This document shows positions 56,178-64,000 of a DNA stretch of 64,000 nt, piece after piece. The DNA is from Streptomyces rubradiris (GTDB lineage: Bacteria; Actinomycetota; Actinomycetes; Streptomycetales; Streptomycetaceae): positions 1,567,501 through 1,631,500 of the forward strand of contig NZ_BNEA01000001.1 in the NCBI RefSeq assembly GCF_016860525.1, in the 5' to 3' direction. The first letter of the stretch is position 1, and every line of letters begins with the position of its first letter. The notes under the pieces are model-generated. The model had not been told where the DNA came from. It did not search any database and saw only the letters and a program-made list of their open reading frames with translations. The translations under genes were made by a program, and so were the position numbers.

Positions 56178-57674
56178 TCAGCTCTGGCCGCCGGCCAGCT
56201 TCTCGCGCAGTGCGGCCAGCGCCTCGTCCGAGGCCAGGGCACCGGAGGTGTCCGCACCCTCGGAGGAGTACGAACCGCCACCCGCGGCCGGAGCCGCACC
56301 GGCGGCGTCGCCACCCTCGGCAGCGGCCTGGGCGTCCGCCTCGCGGGACTTGATGACCTGCTGCTGGTGCTGCTCGAAGCGGGACTGCGCCTCGGCGTAC
56401 TGGCGCTCCCACTCCTCGCGCTGCTTCTCGTAGCCCGGCAGCCAGTCGTTGGTCTCCGGGTCGAAGCCCTCGGGGTAGATGTAGTTGCCCTGGTCGTCGT
56501 AGGACGCGGCCATGCCGTACAGGGTCGGGTCGAACTCGACCGCCGTCGGGTCGGCACCGAAGGACTCGTTGGCCTGCTTCAGCGAGAGGCTGATGCGACG
56601 GCGCTCGAGGTCGATGTCGATGACCTTGACGAAGATCTCGTCGTTGACCTGGACGACCTGCTCCGGGATCTCCACGTGGCGCTCGGCCAGCTCGGAGATG
56701 TGGACCAGACCCTCGATGCCCTCGTCCACGCGGACGAACGCACCGAACGGCACCAGCTTCGTGACCTTGCCGGGCACGACCTGGCCGATCTGGTGGGTGC
56801 GGGCGAACTGCTGCCACGGGTCTTCCTGGGTCGCCTTCAGCGACAGGGAGACGCGCTCGCGGTCCATGTCGACGTCGAGGACCTCGACGGTGACCTCCTG
56901 GCCGACCTCGACGACCTCGGAGGGGTGGTCGATGTGCTTCCAGGACAGCTCGGAGACGTGGACCAGACCGTCGACGCCACCCAGGTCCACGAAGGCACCG
57001 AAGTTGACGATCGAGGAGACCACACCGGAGCGGACCTGACCCTTCTGGAGGGTCGTGAGGAACGTCTGGCGGACCTCGGACTGGGTCTGCTCCAGCCAGG
57101 CACGGCGGGACAGGACCACGTTGTTGCGGTTCTTGTCCAGCTCGATGATCTTGGCCTCGAGCTCCTTGCCGACGTACGGCTGGAGGTCGCGGACACGGCG
57201 CATCTCGACCAGGGAGGCCGGCAGGAAGCCACGGAGGCCGATGTCGAGGATGAGACCACCCTTGACGACCTCGATGACGGTACCGGTGACGATGCCGTCC
57301 TCTTCCTTGATCTTCTCGATGGTGCCCCAGGCACGCTCGTACTGGGCGCGCTTCTTCGAGAGGATCAGGCGGCCTTCCTTGTCCTCCTTCTGGAGGACCA
57401 GGGCCTCGATCTCGTCGCCGACGGCCACGACCTCGTTCGGGTCGACGTCGTGCTTGATCGAGAGCTCGCGGCTCGGGATGACACCTTCGGTCTTGTAACC
57501 GATGTCGAGCAGGACCTCGTCCCGGTCGACCTTCACGATGACGCCGTCGACGATGTCGCCGTCGTTGAAGTACTTGATCGTCTCGTCGATCGCTGCGAGG
57601 AATGCTTCCTCGTTACCGATGTCGTTGACCGCTACCTGCGGGGTGGTGGCGGTGGTCTCGGTGCTGCTCGTCAT
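56178..57674 (-). CDS. rpsA: RpsA, 30S ribosomal protein S1
   Basis: 498-residue ribosomal protein S1, which recruits structured mRNAs to the 30S subunit. Four S1 (OB-fold) repeats are visible, starting at about residues 40 (VDGVIVKVDRDEVLLDIGYK), 125 (GTVIEVVKGGLILDIGLRGF), 212 (SGVVSSIVNFGAFVDLGGVD) and 297 (PGKVTKLVPFGAFVRVDEGI). The long C-terminal part is acidic and Gln/Ala/Gly-rich, without further S1 repeats, as in other actinobacteria. The ATG at 57674 follows a weak Shine-Dalgarno (GGAG) and a leader of about 190 bases from a consensus-type promoter, so autoregulation via the leader is possible. Confidence 0.98.
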   Translation of the reverse strand: MTSSTETTATTPQVAVNDIGNEEAFLAAIDETIKYFNDGDIVDGVIVKVDRDEVLLDIGYKTEGVIPSRELSIKHDVDPNEVVAVGDEIEALVLQKEDKEGRLILSKKRAQYERAWGTIEKIKEEDGIVTGTVIEVVKGGLILDIGLRGFLPASLVEMRRVRDLQPYVGKELEAKIIELDKNRNNVVLSRRAWLEQTQSEVRQTFLTTLQKGQVRSGVVSSIVNFGAFVDLGGVDGLVHVSELSWKHIDHPSEVVEVGQEVTVEVLDVDMDRERVSLSLKATQEDPWQQFARTHQIGQVVPGKVTKLVPFGAFVRVDEGIEGLVHISELAERHVEIPEQVVQVNDEIFVKVIDIDLERRRISLSLKQANESFGADPTAVEFDPTLYGMAASYDDQGNYIYPEGFDPETNDWLPGYEKQREEWERQYAEAQSRFEQHQQQVIKSREADAQAAAEGGDAAGAAPAAGGGSYSSEGADTSGALASDEALAALREKLAGGQS

Positions 57675-57873
57675 GTGGGAAAGGGCTCCGGTACGGACAT
57701 TGAAGTCGTAGGTACTGCTTACGCCGGGAGCCCGTTTCGCTCTGCAGAAGCCGGACAGCCAAGGAAGCGCCCCACCATTGCTGGCGATGGCGCCTCGACA
57801 ACCGAGGGGACATACAACAGATGCGAGCGCAGCCTGCTACGTCTGAGGTGCGCAGGCCCGCAGCGCAACTTGT

Positions 57874-57902
57874 AGCATACGGGGGCAGCCGGGCAGGGTC
57901 AA
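57874..57902 (-). promoter_or_regulatory. Consensus-like housekeeping promoter of rpsA
   Basis: TTGACC (57902-57897), 17 bases, TATGCT (57879-57874) on the minus strand. This is the best sigma-70/HrdB-type match in the window. Transcription would begin near 57867, giving a leader of about 193 bases. The 303 bp between rpsA and the methyltransferase gene hold no other gene. Confidence 0.8.
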
Positions 57903-57977
57903 TGCGCGACGGCGGACACCCGGGGCGGATCGCCGCATATCCGGCGGAGAAGATGCGTCAACAGGCCGCACGGAGCC

Positions 57978-58877
57978 GTGGGAACCCTCCCATGCGGGCC
58001 CCTCCGGCGGGCTGGACGGAAGAGTACGACGAGGGAGCCGATCATCCAAGAGCCGGAAGGGCACGCGCCCCAGCGGTCCGAAGGGTTCGAGCCGGAGGCC
58101 ACCCGGCGCGACGCGGACGTCACGGAAAGCACACGGGCCAACCGGGGCTGGTGGGACCGGAACGCGGACGAGTACCAGACCGAACACGGCACCTTCCTCG
58201 GCGACGACCGCTTCGTGTGGGGCCCGGAGGGCCTGGACGAGGTGGAGGCCGGGTTGCTCGGCCGGCCGGAGGAGCTGAAGGGCAAGGACGTCCTGGAGAT
58301 CGGCGCGGGCGCGGCGCAGTGCGCGCGCTGGCTGGCCGCCCAGGGTGCGCGGCCGGTGGCCCTGGACCTCTCCCACCGCCAGCTCCAGCACGCGCTGCGG
58401 ATCGGCGGGGCCTTCCCGCTGGTCTGCGCCGACGCCGGCGCGCTGCCCTTCGCGGACGGCGCCTTCGACCTGGCGTGCTCCGCGTACGGGGCGCTGCCGT
58501 TCGTGGCCGACCCGCGGCTGGTGCTGCGTGAAGTGCACCGGGTGCTGCGGCCGGGCGGACGGTTCGTGTTCTCGGTGACGCATCCGATCCGCTGGGCGTT
58601 CCCGGACGAGCCGGGCCCCGAGGGCCTGTCGGTGTCCGCCTCCTACTTCGACCGCACGCCCTACGTGGAGCAGGACGAGCACGGCCGCGCGGTGTACGTG
58701 GAGCATCACAGGACGCTCGGCGACCGGGTGCGGGACATCGTGGCGTCCGGCTTCCGGCTGGTGGACCTGGTGGAGCCGGAGTGGCCGGCGTGGAACACCT
58801 CCGAGTGGGGTGGCTGGTCGCCTATGCGCGGGAACCTGATCCCGGGCACGGCGATCTTCGTGTGCGAGCGGGACTGA
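57978..58877 (+). CDS. Class I SAM-dependent methyltransferase
   Basis: Up to 299 residues. SAM motif I is VLEIGAGAAQCARWLAAQGA, the acidic loop is PVALDLSHRQLQHALRIG, and motif IV and after read LACSAYGALPFVADPRLVLR, REVHRVLRPGGRFVFSVTHP. The late segment EPEWPAWNTSEWGGWSPMRG is typical of a conserved Streptomyces group. The first 50 residues are poorly conserved-looking. The GTG at 57978 is the only usual start codon upstream of the domain, although GAGGGAG at 58033-58039 suggests that translation might begin later, at a non-standard codon. The substrate is unknown. Confidence 0.85.
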   Translation: MGTLPCGPLRRAGRKSTTREPIIQEPEGHAPQRSEGFEPEATRRDADVTESTRANRGWWDRNADEYQTEHGTFLGDDRFVWGPEGLDEVEAGLLGRPEELKGKDVLEIGAGAAQCARWLAAQGARPVALDLSHRQLQHALRIGGAFPLVCADAGALPFADGAFDLACSAYGALPFVADPRLVLREVHRVLRPGGRFVFSVTHPIRWAFPDEPGPEGLSVSASYFDRTPYVEQDEHGRAVYVEHHRTLGDRVRDIVASGFRLVDLVEPEWPAWNTSEWGGWSPMRGNLIPGTAIFVCERD

Positions 58878-59045
58878 AGCCGTCCGAAAACGGCCCGCGG
58901 GAGTCGTCTGATCACCGCCCGTGTTCATGAGGACCCCGTGCGCGCGTGGAGACCGCAGTCCGGCACAGCTCCAGGGGCTCGTCTTCGGTCGTGGGCGGCA
59001 CGCGCGCGTGGGGGGCCGTTTTCCTGTCGTACGACACTGGGGGGC

Positions 59046-61556
59046 GTGATCCGTTACGACGCTCTGGACGCGCTGCCCGTGCGCTCCGCCCTGCCCGCCC
59101 TGACCGACGCCCTGGAAGGCGAGGGGGCCGCAGTCCTGGTGGCGCCGCCCGGCACCGGCAAGACGACTCTGGTGCCGCTCGTGCTCGCGGGGCTGGTGGG
59201 CGACGGTCCCGCGCGGCGGGTCGTGGTGGCCGAGCCGCGGCGGATCGCGGCGCGGGCGGCGGCCCGCCGCATGGCGTGGCTACTGGGCGAGCGGCCCGGC
59301 GAGAGCGTCGGCTTCACGGTGCGCGGCGAGCGGGCGGTGGGGCGGCACACGCGCGTGGAGGTCGTGACGACCGGTGTCCTGCTCCAGCGGCTCCAGCGCG
59401 ACCAGGAGCTGGCCGGGGTGGACGTGGTGGTCCTGGACGAGTGCCACGAACGGCATCTGGACGCCGACACGGTGGCCGCGTTCCTGTGGGACGTGCGGCA
59501 GGCGCTGCGGCCGGAGCTGCGGCTGGTGGCCGCGTCGGCGACCACGGACGCCGAGGGGTGGTCGCGGCTGCTCGGCGGGGCGCCGGTGGTGGAGGCGGCG
59601 GGGGTGGCGCATCCGGTGGAGGTGGTGTGGGCGCCGCCGGCCCGTCCGCTGCGGCCGCCGCACGGGATGCGGGTGGATCCGGCGCTGCCGGCGCATGTGG
59701 CGTCGGTGGTGCGGCGGGCGCTGGCCGAGCGGGACGGGGACGTGCTGTGCTTCCTGCCCGGGGTGGGCGAGATCGCGCGGGTGGCGGGGCTGCTCGGGGA
59801 CCTCGGCGGGGTGGAGGTGCTCCAGGTGCACGGGCGGGCTCCGGCGGCGGTACAGGACGCGGTGCTGTCGGCCGGGGAGCGGCGCCGGGTGGTGCTGGCG
59901 ACGTCCGTGGCCGAGTCGTCGCTGACCGTGCCCGGGGTGCGGGTGGTGGTCGACTCTGGGCTGGCCCGGGAGCCGCGGGTGGATCACGCGCGCGGGCTGA
60001 GCGGGCTGACCACCGTGCGGGCCTCGCGGGCGGCCGGGCGGCAGCGGGCGGGCCGGGCCGGGCGTGAGGCGCCGGGGGTGGTGTACCGGTGCTGGACGGA
60101 GGCCGAGGACGGCCGGCTGCCGGCTTTTCCGGCGCCGGAGATCAAGGTGGCCGACCTGACCTCGTTCGCCCTTCAGGCGGCCTGCTGGGGCGATCCTGAC
60201 GCCTCCGGGCTGGCGCTGCTCGATCCGCCGCCGGGCGGGGCGATGGCGGCGGCCCGCTCCGCGCTGACGGCGGTCGGCGCGGTGGACTGTGCCGGGCGGG
60301 CCACGGAGACCGGCGCGCGGCTGGCCCGGCTGGGCGTGCACCCCCGGCTGGGGCGGGCGCTGCTGGACACGGGCGGGGACGGGGCGCCGGTGGTGGCGCT
60401 GCTCTCCGAGGAGGTGCCGCGGGAGTACGGCGACGACCTGGCGGGCGCGCTGCGGCGGGCCCGGGCCGGCGGTGACGCCTATGGCGCGCGGTGGGCGGCG
60501 GAGGTGCGGCGGCTGCGCGCCGTCGCGGCCGGGTCCGCCCAGCCCGCGCGGGACGGGGCCGTCCGGGTCGGTCCGGACACCGGCGACGACCGGCTCGCCG
60601 GACTGGTCGCCGCCCTCGCGTTCCCCGAGCGGGTGGCCAGGCTCGACGGAGGGTCGTACCTCATGGCGTCCGGGACCCGGGTCGAACTGGCCGAGGGCTC
60701 GGGGCTGCGGGGGGCGCCGTGGATCGTCGTCGCCGTCGCCGACCGGCCCGCGGGCAAGGGGCACGCGCGCGTGCGGCTCGGCGCGGCCGTCGACGAGGAC
60801 GTGGCGCGGGCCGCCGCCGGGGCCCTGCTCGGTGCGCGGGACGAGGTGCGCTGGGCCGGCGGGGACGTCGTGGCCCGGCACGTCGAGCGGCTGGGGGCGA
60901 TCGAGCTGGCCGTGCGCCCCCTGAAGGACGCCGGCGCCGCCCTCGTACGCGCCGCCCTGCTCGACGGCCTCCGGGAGGAGGGGCTCGGACTGCTGCGCTG
61001 GTCGCCGGAGGCGCTGGGGCTGCGGCAGCGGCTGGCGTTCCTGCGGGCGCACCTCGGGGAGCCCTGGCCGGACGTGTCGGACGATGCGCTCCACGCGCGC
61101 GTGGACGAGTGGCTGGAACCGGAACTGGGCCGGGCCCGGCGGCGGGCCGATCTCGCCCGGATCGACGCGGGCCAGGCGCTGGCCCGGCTGCTGCCGTGGG
61201 CGAGCGGGGACGCGGCCCGGCTGGAAGAGCTGGCGCCCGAGCGGATCACCGTACCGAGCGGGTCCAGGGTCCGGATCGACTACCGCGATCCGGAGCGGCC
61301 GGTGCTCGCCGTGAAGCTCCAGGAGCTGTTCGGGCTGCGGGAGACGCCGGCCGTGGCGGGCGTGCCGCTGCTGGTGCACCTGCTCTCCCCCGCCGGGCGG
61401 CCCGCCGCCGTGACGGCCGACCTCGCCTCCTTCTGGGCGGACGGCTACCGGGCCGTGCGGGCGGAGCTGCGCGGCCGGTACCCCAAGCATCCGTGGCCCG
61501 AGGACCCGGCGACCGCCGAGCCCACCCGGCACACCAACGCGCGGCTCAGGCGCTGA
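59046..61556 (+). CDS. hrpB: HrpB, ATP-dependent DExH-box helicase
   Basis: 836-residue DEAH/RHA-type RNA helicase of the HrpB family. Motif I is VAPPGTGKTTLVPLVLAGL, Ia [29 protein letters not shown] (DECH rather than DEAH), III ASATTDAEG, and VI RQRAGRAGREAPGVVYR. The helicase core is followed by the HA2-like and the specific HrpB C-terminal domain (WVPDVSDDALHAR-like region, then YPKHPWPEDPATAEPTRHTN). The GTG at 59046 after CTGGGGGGC starts VIRYDALDALPVR, the usual beginning of the family. The biological role of HrpB is unknown. The 3' end overlaps the convergent DUF3068 gene by 11 bp. Confidence 0.95.
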   Translation: MIRYDALDALPVRSALPALTDALEGEGAAVLVAPPGTGKTTLVPLVLAGLVGDGPARRVVVAEPRRIAARAAARRMAWLLGERPGESVGFTVRGERAVGRHTRVEVVTTGVLLQRLQRDQELAGVDVVVLDECHERHLDADTVAAFLWDVRQALRPELRLVAASATTDAEGWSRLLGGAPVVEAAGVAHPVEVVWAPPARPLRPPHGMRVDPALPAHVASVVRRALAERDGDVLCFLPGVGEIARVAGLLGDLGGVEVLQVHGRAPAAVQDAVLSAGERRRVVLATSVAESSLTVPGVRVVVDSGLAREPRVDHARGLSGLTTVRASRAAGRQRAGRAGREAPGVVYRCWTEAEDGRLPAFPAPEIKVADLTSFALQAACWGDPDASGLALLDPPPGGAMAAARSALTAVGAVDCAGRATETGARLARLGVHPRLGRALLDTGGDGAPVVALLSEEVPREYGDDLAGALRRARAGGDAYGARWAAEVRRLRAVAAGSAQPARDGAVRVGPDTGDDRLAGLVAALAFPERVARLDGGSYLMASGTRVELAEGSGLRGAPWIVVAVADRPAGKGHARVRLGAAVDEDVARAAAGALLGARDEVRWAGGDVVARHVERLGAIELAVRPLKDAGAALVRAALLDGLREEGLGLLRWSPEALGLRQRLAFLRAHLGEPWPDVSDDALHARVDEWLEPELGRARRRADLARIDAGQALARLLPWASGDAARLEELAPERITVPSGSRVRIDYRDPERPVLAVKLQELFGLRETPAVAGVPLLVHLLSPAGRPAAVTADLASFWADGYRAVRAELRGRYPKHPWPEDPATAEPTRHTNARLRR

Positions 61557-62538
61557 CCGGCGCGGCCTTACCGGGCCGGGCGGGCGCCGGGCCCCGGGGG
61601 CGCCGGGCGCGGGCCTCCAGCCAGAGGGAGAGGGCGAGGAGCAGGACGCCGAGGCCGAGGGAGCCCCAGGGGGCGTACGAGGTGAGGGCCAGGACGAGGG
61701 TGCGGTTGTGCTTGACCATGGCGACCGTGTGGGTGATGTAGTCCTCGCGCATCTTCACGTGCCCGGCGAACGCGGTGACCTTGGCGCGGCCGCCGAGCAG
61801 GGTGCCGCCGCGCAGTTCCTCCCGGTGGATCTCCTCGCCGTAGACCGGCGCTCCGGTGACCGGTTCGACCCAGAACCTGCGGACCGTGGAGTACCAGCGG
61901 GTGGTGCCGGTCGCGGCGACGGTCTCGGGGGTGATGCCCCGCACGGGCATGGTCTTCGGCATGCGGACCTTGGTCCAGGGGACGGTCTGCTCGAAGCAGT
62001 AGACCGTCAGGCCGCGGAAGGACCGGGTGCCCCGGTAGTGGATGGGGCCGGCGGCGCGGGTCTGGGCGTCGAAGTACCGGTAGTCCCGTTTCCTCGTCAG
62101 GAAGGGCCATTTGAACTCGATGCCCTCGCGCCGGACCGGGTCGCCGTCGACCGTCTCGCCGGTGGCGTGCACGGGGTCCTGGCTGTGGGCGTCGAAGATG
62201 TACCTTTCGGGCACCTTGGAGACCATCTTGCCGTCGGGGCCCTGGACGTAGGACAGGCTGTCCCAGACGACGACCGGCCGTCCCGCCGTCCTCTCGATCC
62301 GCCGCGCGGCCTCCACGTCGCCCTTGAGGGTCTGCACGATGGTGACCTTGGGGACCTTCTTCGCGCGCATGGTGCCGTAGTCGAGGAGGGTGGCGTCGCG
62401 GGCCTCCAGGACCATCGCCTGGTACTGGTGGGCGGGGACGCGGGCCAGACGCGGGAAGGCGTACCAGCGCAGCAGCGGGGCCAGCGCGGCGCAGCACACG
62501 GCGCAGGCGAGCAGGACCAGGCTTGCCGTGCGGCGCAT
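61546..62538 (-). CDS. DUF3068 membrane-anchored protein
   Basis: 330-residue protein of DUF3068, a family of actinobacterial envelope proteins that includes porin-like members of mycolic-acid bacteria. An N-terminal helix (SLVLLACAVCCAALAPLLRW) and a C-terminal helix (GSLGLGVLLLALSLWLE) bracket a large external domain. The domain contains VWDSLSYVQGPDGKMVSKVP, KWPFLTRKRDYRYFDAQTR, and RFWVEPVTGAPVYGEEIHRE. The ATG at 62538 has GGGAGGGAGCC. It lies 26 bp downstream of a very short membrane-peptide gene and overlaps hrpB at its 3' end. Confidence 0.9.
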   Translation of the reverse strand: MRRTASLVLLACAVCCAALAPLLRWYAFPRLARVPAHQYQAMVLEARDATLLDYGTMRAKKVPKVTIVQTLKGDVEAARRIERTAGRPVVVWDSLSYVQGPDGKMVSKVPERYIFDAHSQDPVHATGETVDGDPVRREGIEFKWPFLTRKRDYRYFDAQTRAAGPIHYRGTRSFRGLTVYCFEQTVPWTKVRMPKTMPVRGITPETVAATGTTRWYSTVRRFWVEPVTGAPVYGEEIHREELRGGTLLGGRAKVTAFAGHVKMREDYITHTVAMVKHNRTLVLALTSYAPWGSLGLGVLLLALSLWLEARARRPRGPAPARPGKAAPVSA

Positions 62539-62564
62539 GGCGGCTCCCTCCCGGACGGGCGCGG

Positions 62565-62699
62565 CTAGGGGTGTGCCGGCACCGTCGTCAGCAGCGGTTC
62601 GGGGGATGTCCGGCCCGACGGCCGGCCCAGCGCGCTGATCGCGAGGACCAGGGCGAACGCGAGGGCGAGACCGGTCGCGGCGGCGATCAGGGCGCGCAT
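62565..62699 (-). CDS. 44-residue single-pass membrane peptide
   Basis: Read from the bases: MRALIAAATGLALAFALVLA then ISALGRPSGRT, ending LLTTVPAHP with TAG at 62567-62565. It has one hydrophobic helix with Arg at position 2 and a polar tail, so it is membrane-anchored or a signal-anchored peptide. The ATG at 62699 is preceded by CCGGGAGGCC, a strong Shine-Dalgarno. It sits 26 bp upstream of the DUF3068 gene on the same strand, so the pair is probably an operon. It may belong to a small Streptomyces family of uncharacterised peptides; I cannot verify which. Confidence 0.75.
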   Translation of the reverse strand: MRALIAAATGLALAFALVLAISALGRPSGRTSPEPLLTTVPAHP

Positions 62700-62828
62700 G
62701 CGGGGCCTCCCGGCGGACGGTCGTGGCCTGACTGGACTGGCCGGCCGCCCGCGGCTGCTGACGGCCCGTCAGGTCCGGCACCGTAGCAACACGCGGGCGA
62801 GATGAGAACAGCGCCGCGGGCACGAACG

Positions 62829-62863
62829 AGGGCGCCCTCCCCGGCGAGCGGGGAGGGCGCCCT
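62829..62863 (-). terminator. Terminator of the right-edge gene
   Basis: The arms (62829-62842 and 62850-62863, AGGGCGCCCTCCCC and its complement) form a perfect 14-bp stem with a 7-base loop. It lies 20 bp after the stop of the gene at the right edge. No U-run, as is usual in Streptomyces. Confidence 0.85.
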
Positions 62864-62882
62864 GGTGGTGTGCCGCGCGGCG

Positions 62883-64000
62883 TCAGGAGGAGGCGGACGC
62901 GTCGGGGGCGGGGCTGTCCGAGGAGGTGGACGGGTCCGGCGTGGGAACGGCCGGGGAACCGGCTGCTTCCACCGTCAGCGGGACGGTGAGCGTCGCGCCG
63001 CCCGCGGTGGTGACGCGGAGCAGGAAGGTGCCGGCGGTGTCGTCGGCGTACAGCTTGGGCAGCGTGAGCAGGCCGTTCGCGTCCGTCCGGAGGCCGGTGA
63101 GGGAGCGTACGGGCTTTCCGGTGGCGTCCTTGAAGTAGGGGCCCTTGTCGTTCGCCCTGGCGTCGATGAGGGACTTGACCAGGGTGGCGGTGACCGCGAC
63201 CTTGCCCGCGGCGGCACCCCGGTACGTCGCCTTCACCTGCACCTGCTCGGCGAATTCCGCGCCCGCGGCGCAGATCAGCGGGTCGGTGCCGGTGCGGGCC
63301 AGGGCGTCGGCGACGCGCTCGGTGACGGTCGCCGTGTAGTCGACGCCCTTGACCTGGCGGCCCACCACGGCGGCGGTGACCTTGAAGTCGCCCGTCTTCT
63401 CCCCGGCCTGGAGCGGCGGGGCGAGCGCGACGCCCTTGGCGTCGGTGGCGACCGTCGCGACGGTCTCGCCGTTCGCGAAGGTGGCGTCGGTGTCACCGGT
63501 GAGCGTGAACCTGATCCTGACCTTGGCGACGGACTTGCCGACCTTGGTCTCGGCGCGCACCCCGATCCGCTCGGTGAAGGCGTCGCCGGTCATCGCGGTG
63601 AGCTTCCCGGTGCCCGTGCCCGTCAGGTGGTCCACGAGGTCGGTGGGCGTCCCCGGGGTCGTCGGCGGGGGCGTGGGCGGGACCGGCGGCTTCGAAGGCT
63701 CGGGCGTCTCCTTGCCGCCGTTGCCCCCGTGCTCGTTGCCGGGCTTGTGGGGCTTGGGGGCCGGCTTGGTCGTCGGCGGCCGCGTCGGGCGGGGGGACGG
63801 GGACGGGACGCGCCGGGTGCCCTCGTCGCTGCGGTGCTCCGGGACGCCACCGGTGCCGTCGGGGATGGTGTGGGTGCCCTTGCGGTAGTACTCCATCCAG
63901 TTCAGGACCAGGTCGAGATAGTCCTGCGAGTTGTTGTAGCTGAGGATCGCGCTGTGCAGGTCGGCCTCGCGGGACAGGTCCCAGTCGTTGCGGCACAGGT
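62883..64000 (-). CDS. C-terminal part of a likely lytic transglycosylase with surface tail domains (5' end outside window)
   Basis: The frame is open to the right edge, so the start is missing; 372 codons are visible. The beginning, LCRNDWDLSREADLHSAILS followed by YNNSQDYLDLVLNWMEYYRK, matches the end of the catalytic domain of Streptomyces lytic murein transglycosylases (the SYNNS and W-EYYRKGTH segments). Next comes a Pro/Lys/Thr-rich linker (PTRPPTTKPAPKPHKPGNEH), then two beta-sandwich-like repeats (about RIRFTLTGDTDATFANGETV and KVAVTATLVKSLIDARANDK) and a Ser/Pro/Asp-rich end. The tail looks like a cell-wall or surface-binding extension. A strong terminator follows. Confidence 0.75.
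   Translation of the reverse strand, partial: LCRNDWDLSREADLHSAILSYNNSQDYLDLVLNWMEYYRKGTHTIPDGTGGVPEHRSDEGTRRVPSPSPRPTRPPTTKPAPKPHKPGNEHGGNGGKETPEPSKPPVPPTPPPTTPGTPTDLVDHLTGTGTGKLTAMTGDAFTERIGVRAETKVGKSVAKVRIRFTLTGDTDATFANGETVATVATDAKGVALAPPLQAGEKTGDFKVTAAVVGRQVKGVDYTATVTERVADALARTGTDPLICAAGAEFAEQVQVKATYRGAAAGKVAVTATLVKSLIDARANDKGPYFKDATGKPVRSLTGLRTDANGLLTLPKLYADDTAGTFLLRVTTAGGATLTVPLTVEAAGSPAVPTPDPSTSSDSPAPDASASS

Overview
The window is a chromosomal segment of a high-GC actinobacterium and almost certainly a Streptomyces. It has strong GC bias at third codon positions, many GTG starts, whiA next to yvcK and rapZ, a helix-turn-helix/DUF397 regulator pair, a mycothiol-type isomerase, and a TTA codon in one regulatory gene. 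It looks like conserved core chromosome. I see no rRNA or tRNA gene, CRISPR array, prophage or insertion sequence.

Layout, left to right. A secreted M14 carboxypeptidase is cut by the left edge. Next comes the overlapping minus-strand operon uvrC-rapZ-yvcK-whiA (1928-7132). Around 7.6-10.3 kb are a TTA-containing putative regulator, a Rieske lipoprotein and a PfkB sugar kinase. uvrA (10.5-13.6 kb) faces a mycothiol-type isomerase and a metallo-beta-lactamase-fold gene. A polar amino-acid ABC operon follows, then aroQ facing an MHS transporter, a Ca2+/H+ antiporter, terC and terD. uvrB, an MHYT protein, a GDPD phosphodiesterase and an ogt-type methyltransferase lie at 23.6-28.4 kb. psuG-psuK, corA, a uridine-kinase-like gene and a gltD-like oxidoreductase lead to a MocR regulator facing an AhpD-like gene. 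The 37.7-40.8 kb block is a DUF397/XRE/anti-sigma-type ATPase cluster. Metabolic genes follow: a DUF899 protein, an amidohydrolase, a FUSC transporter, a RidA-GNAT fusion, and a racemase/NCS1 transporter pair beside a GntR gene. The right part carries udgB, an S4 protein, coaE, a PAC2 protein, rpsA, two methyltransferases, hrpB, a DUF3068 protein and the C-terminal part of a likely lytic transglycosylase.

Regulation is the most informative part. Four DNA-repair genes (uvrA, uvrB, uvrC, ogt) each carry a promoter matching the RecA-independent damage motif of actinobacteria, TTGTCRGTG, eight bases, TANNNT. In three of the four the -10 element lies 6-7 bp from the start codon, which predicts leaderless transcripts. 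terC is preceded by a sequence with the conserved signatures of a yybP-ykoY (manganese) riboswitch; its 3' P1 strand is perfectly complementary over 9 bases to the terC Shine-Dalgarno, which predicts translational control. A perfect 16-bp palindrome sits between the GntR gene and the NCS1 transporter.

Several loci carry minisatellite-like repeats inside or beside genes: 21 bp in the uvrA tail, 18 bp in the gene after the ATPase, 39 bp in the FUSC gene, 44 bp at the end of a VOC gene, and about 40 bp between two convergent genes. Two or three very short genes with good ribosome-binding sites were read directly from the bases (40663-40839, 62565-62699 and, less surely, 33227-33373).
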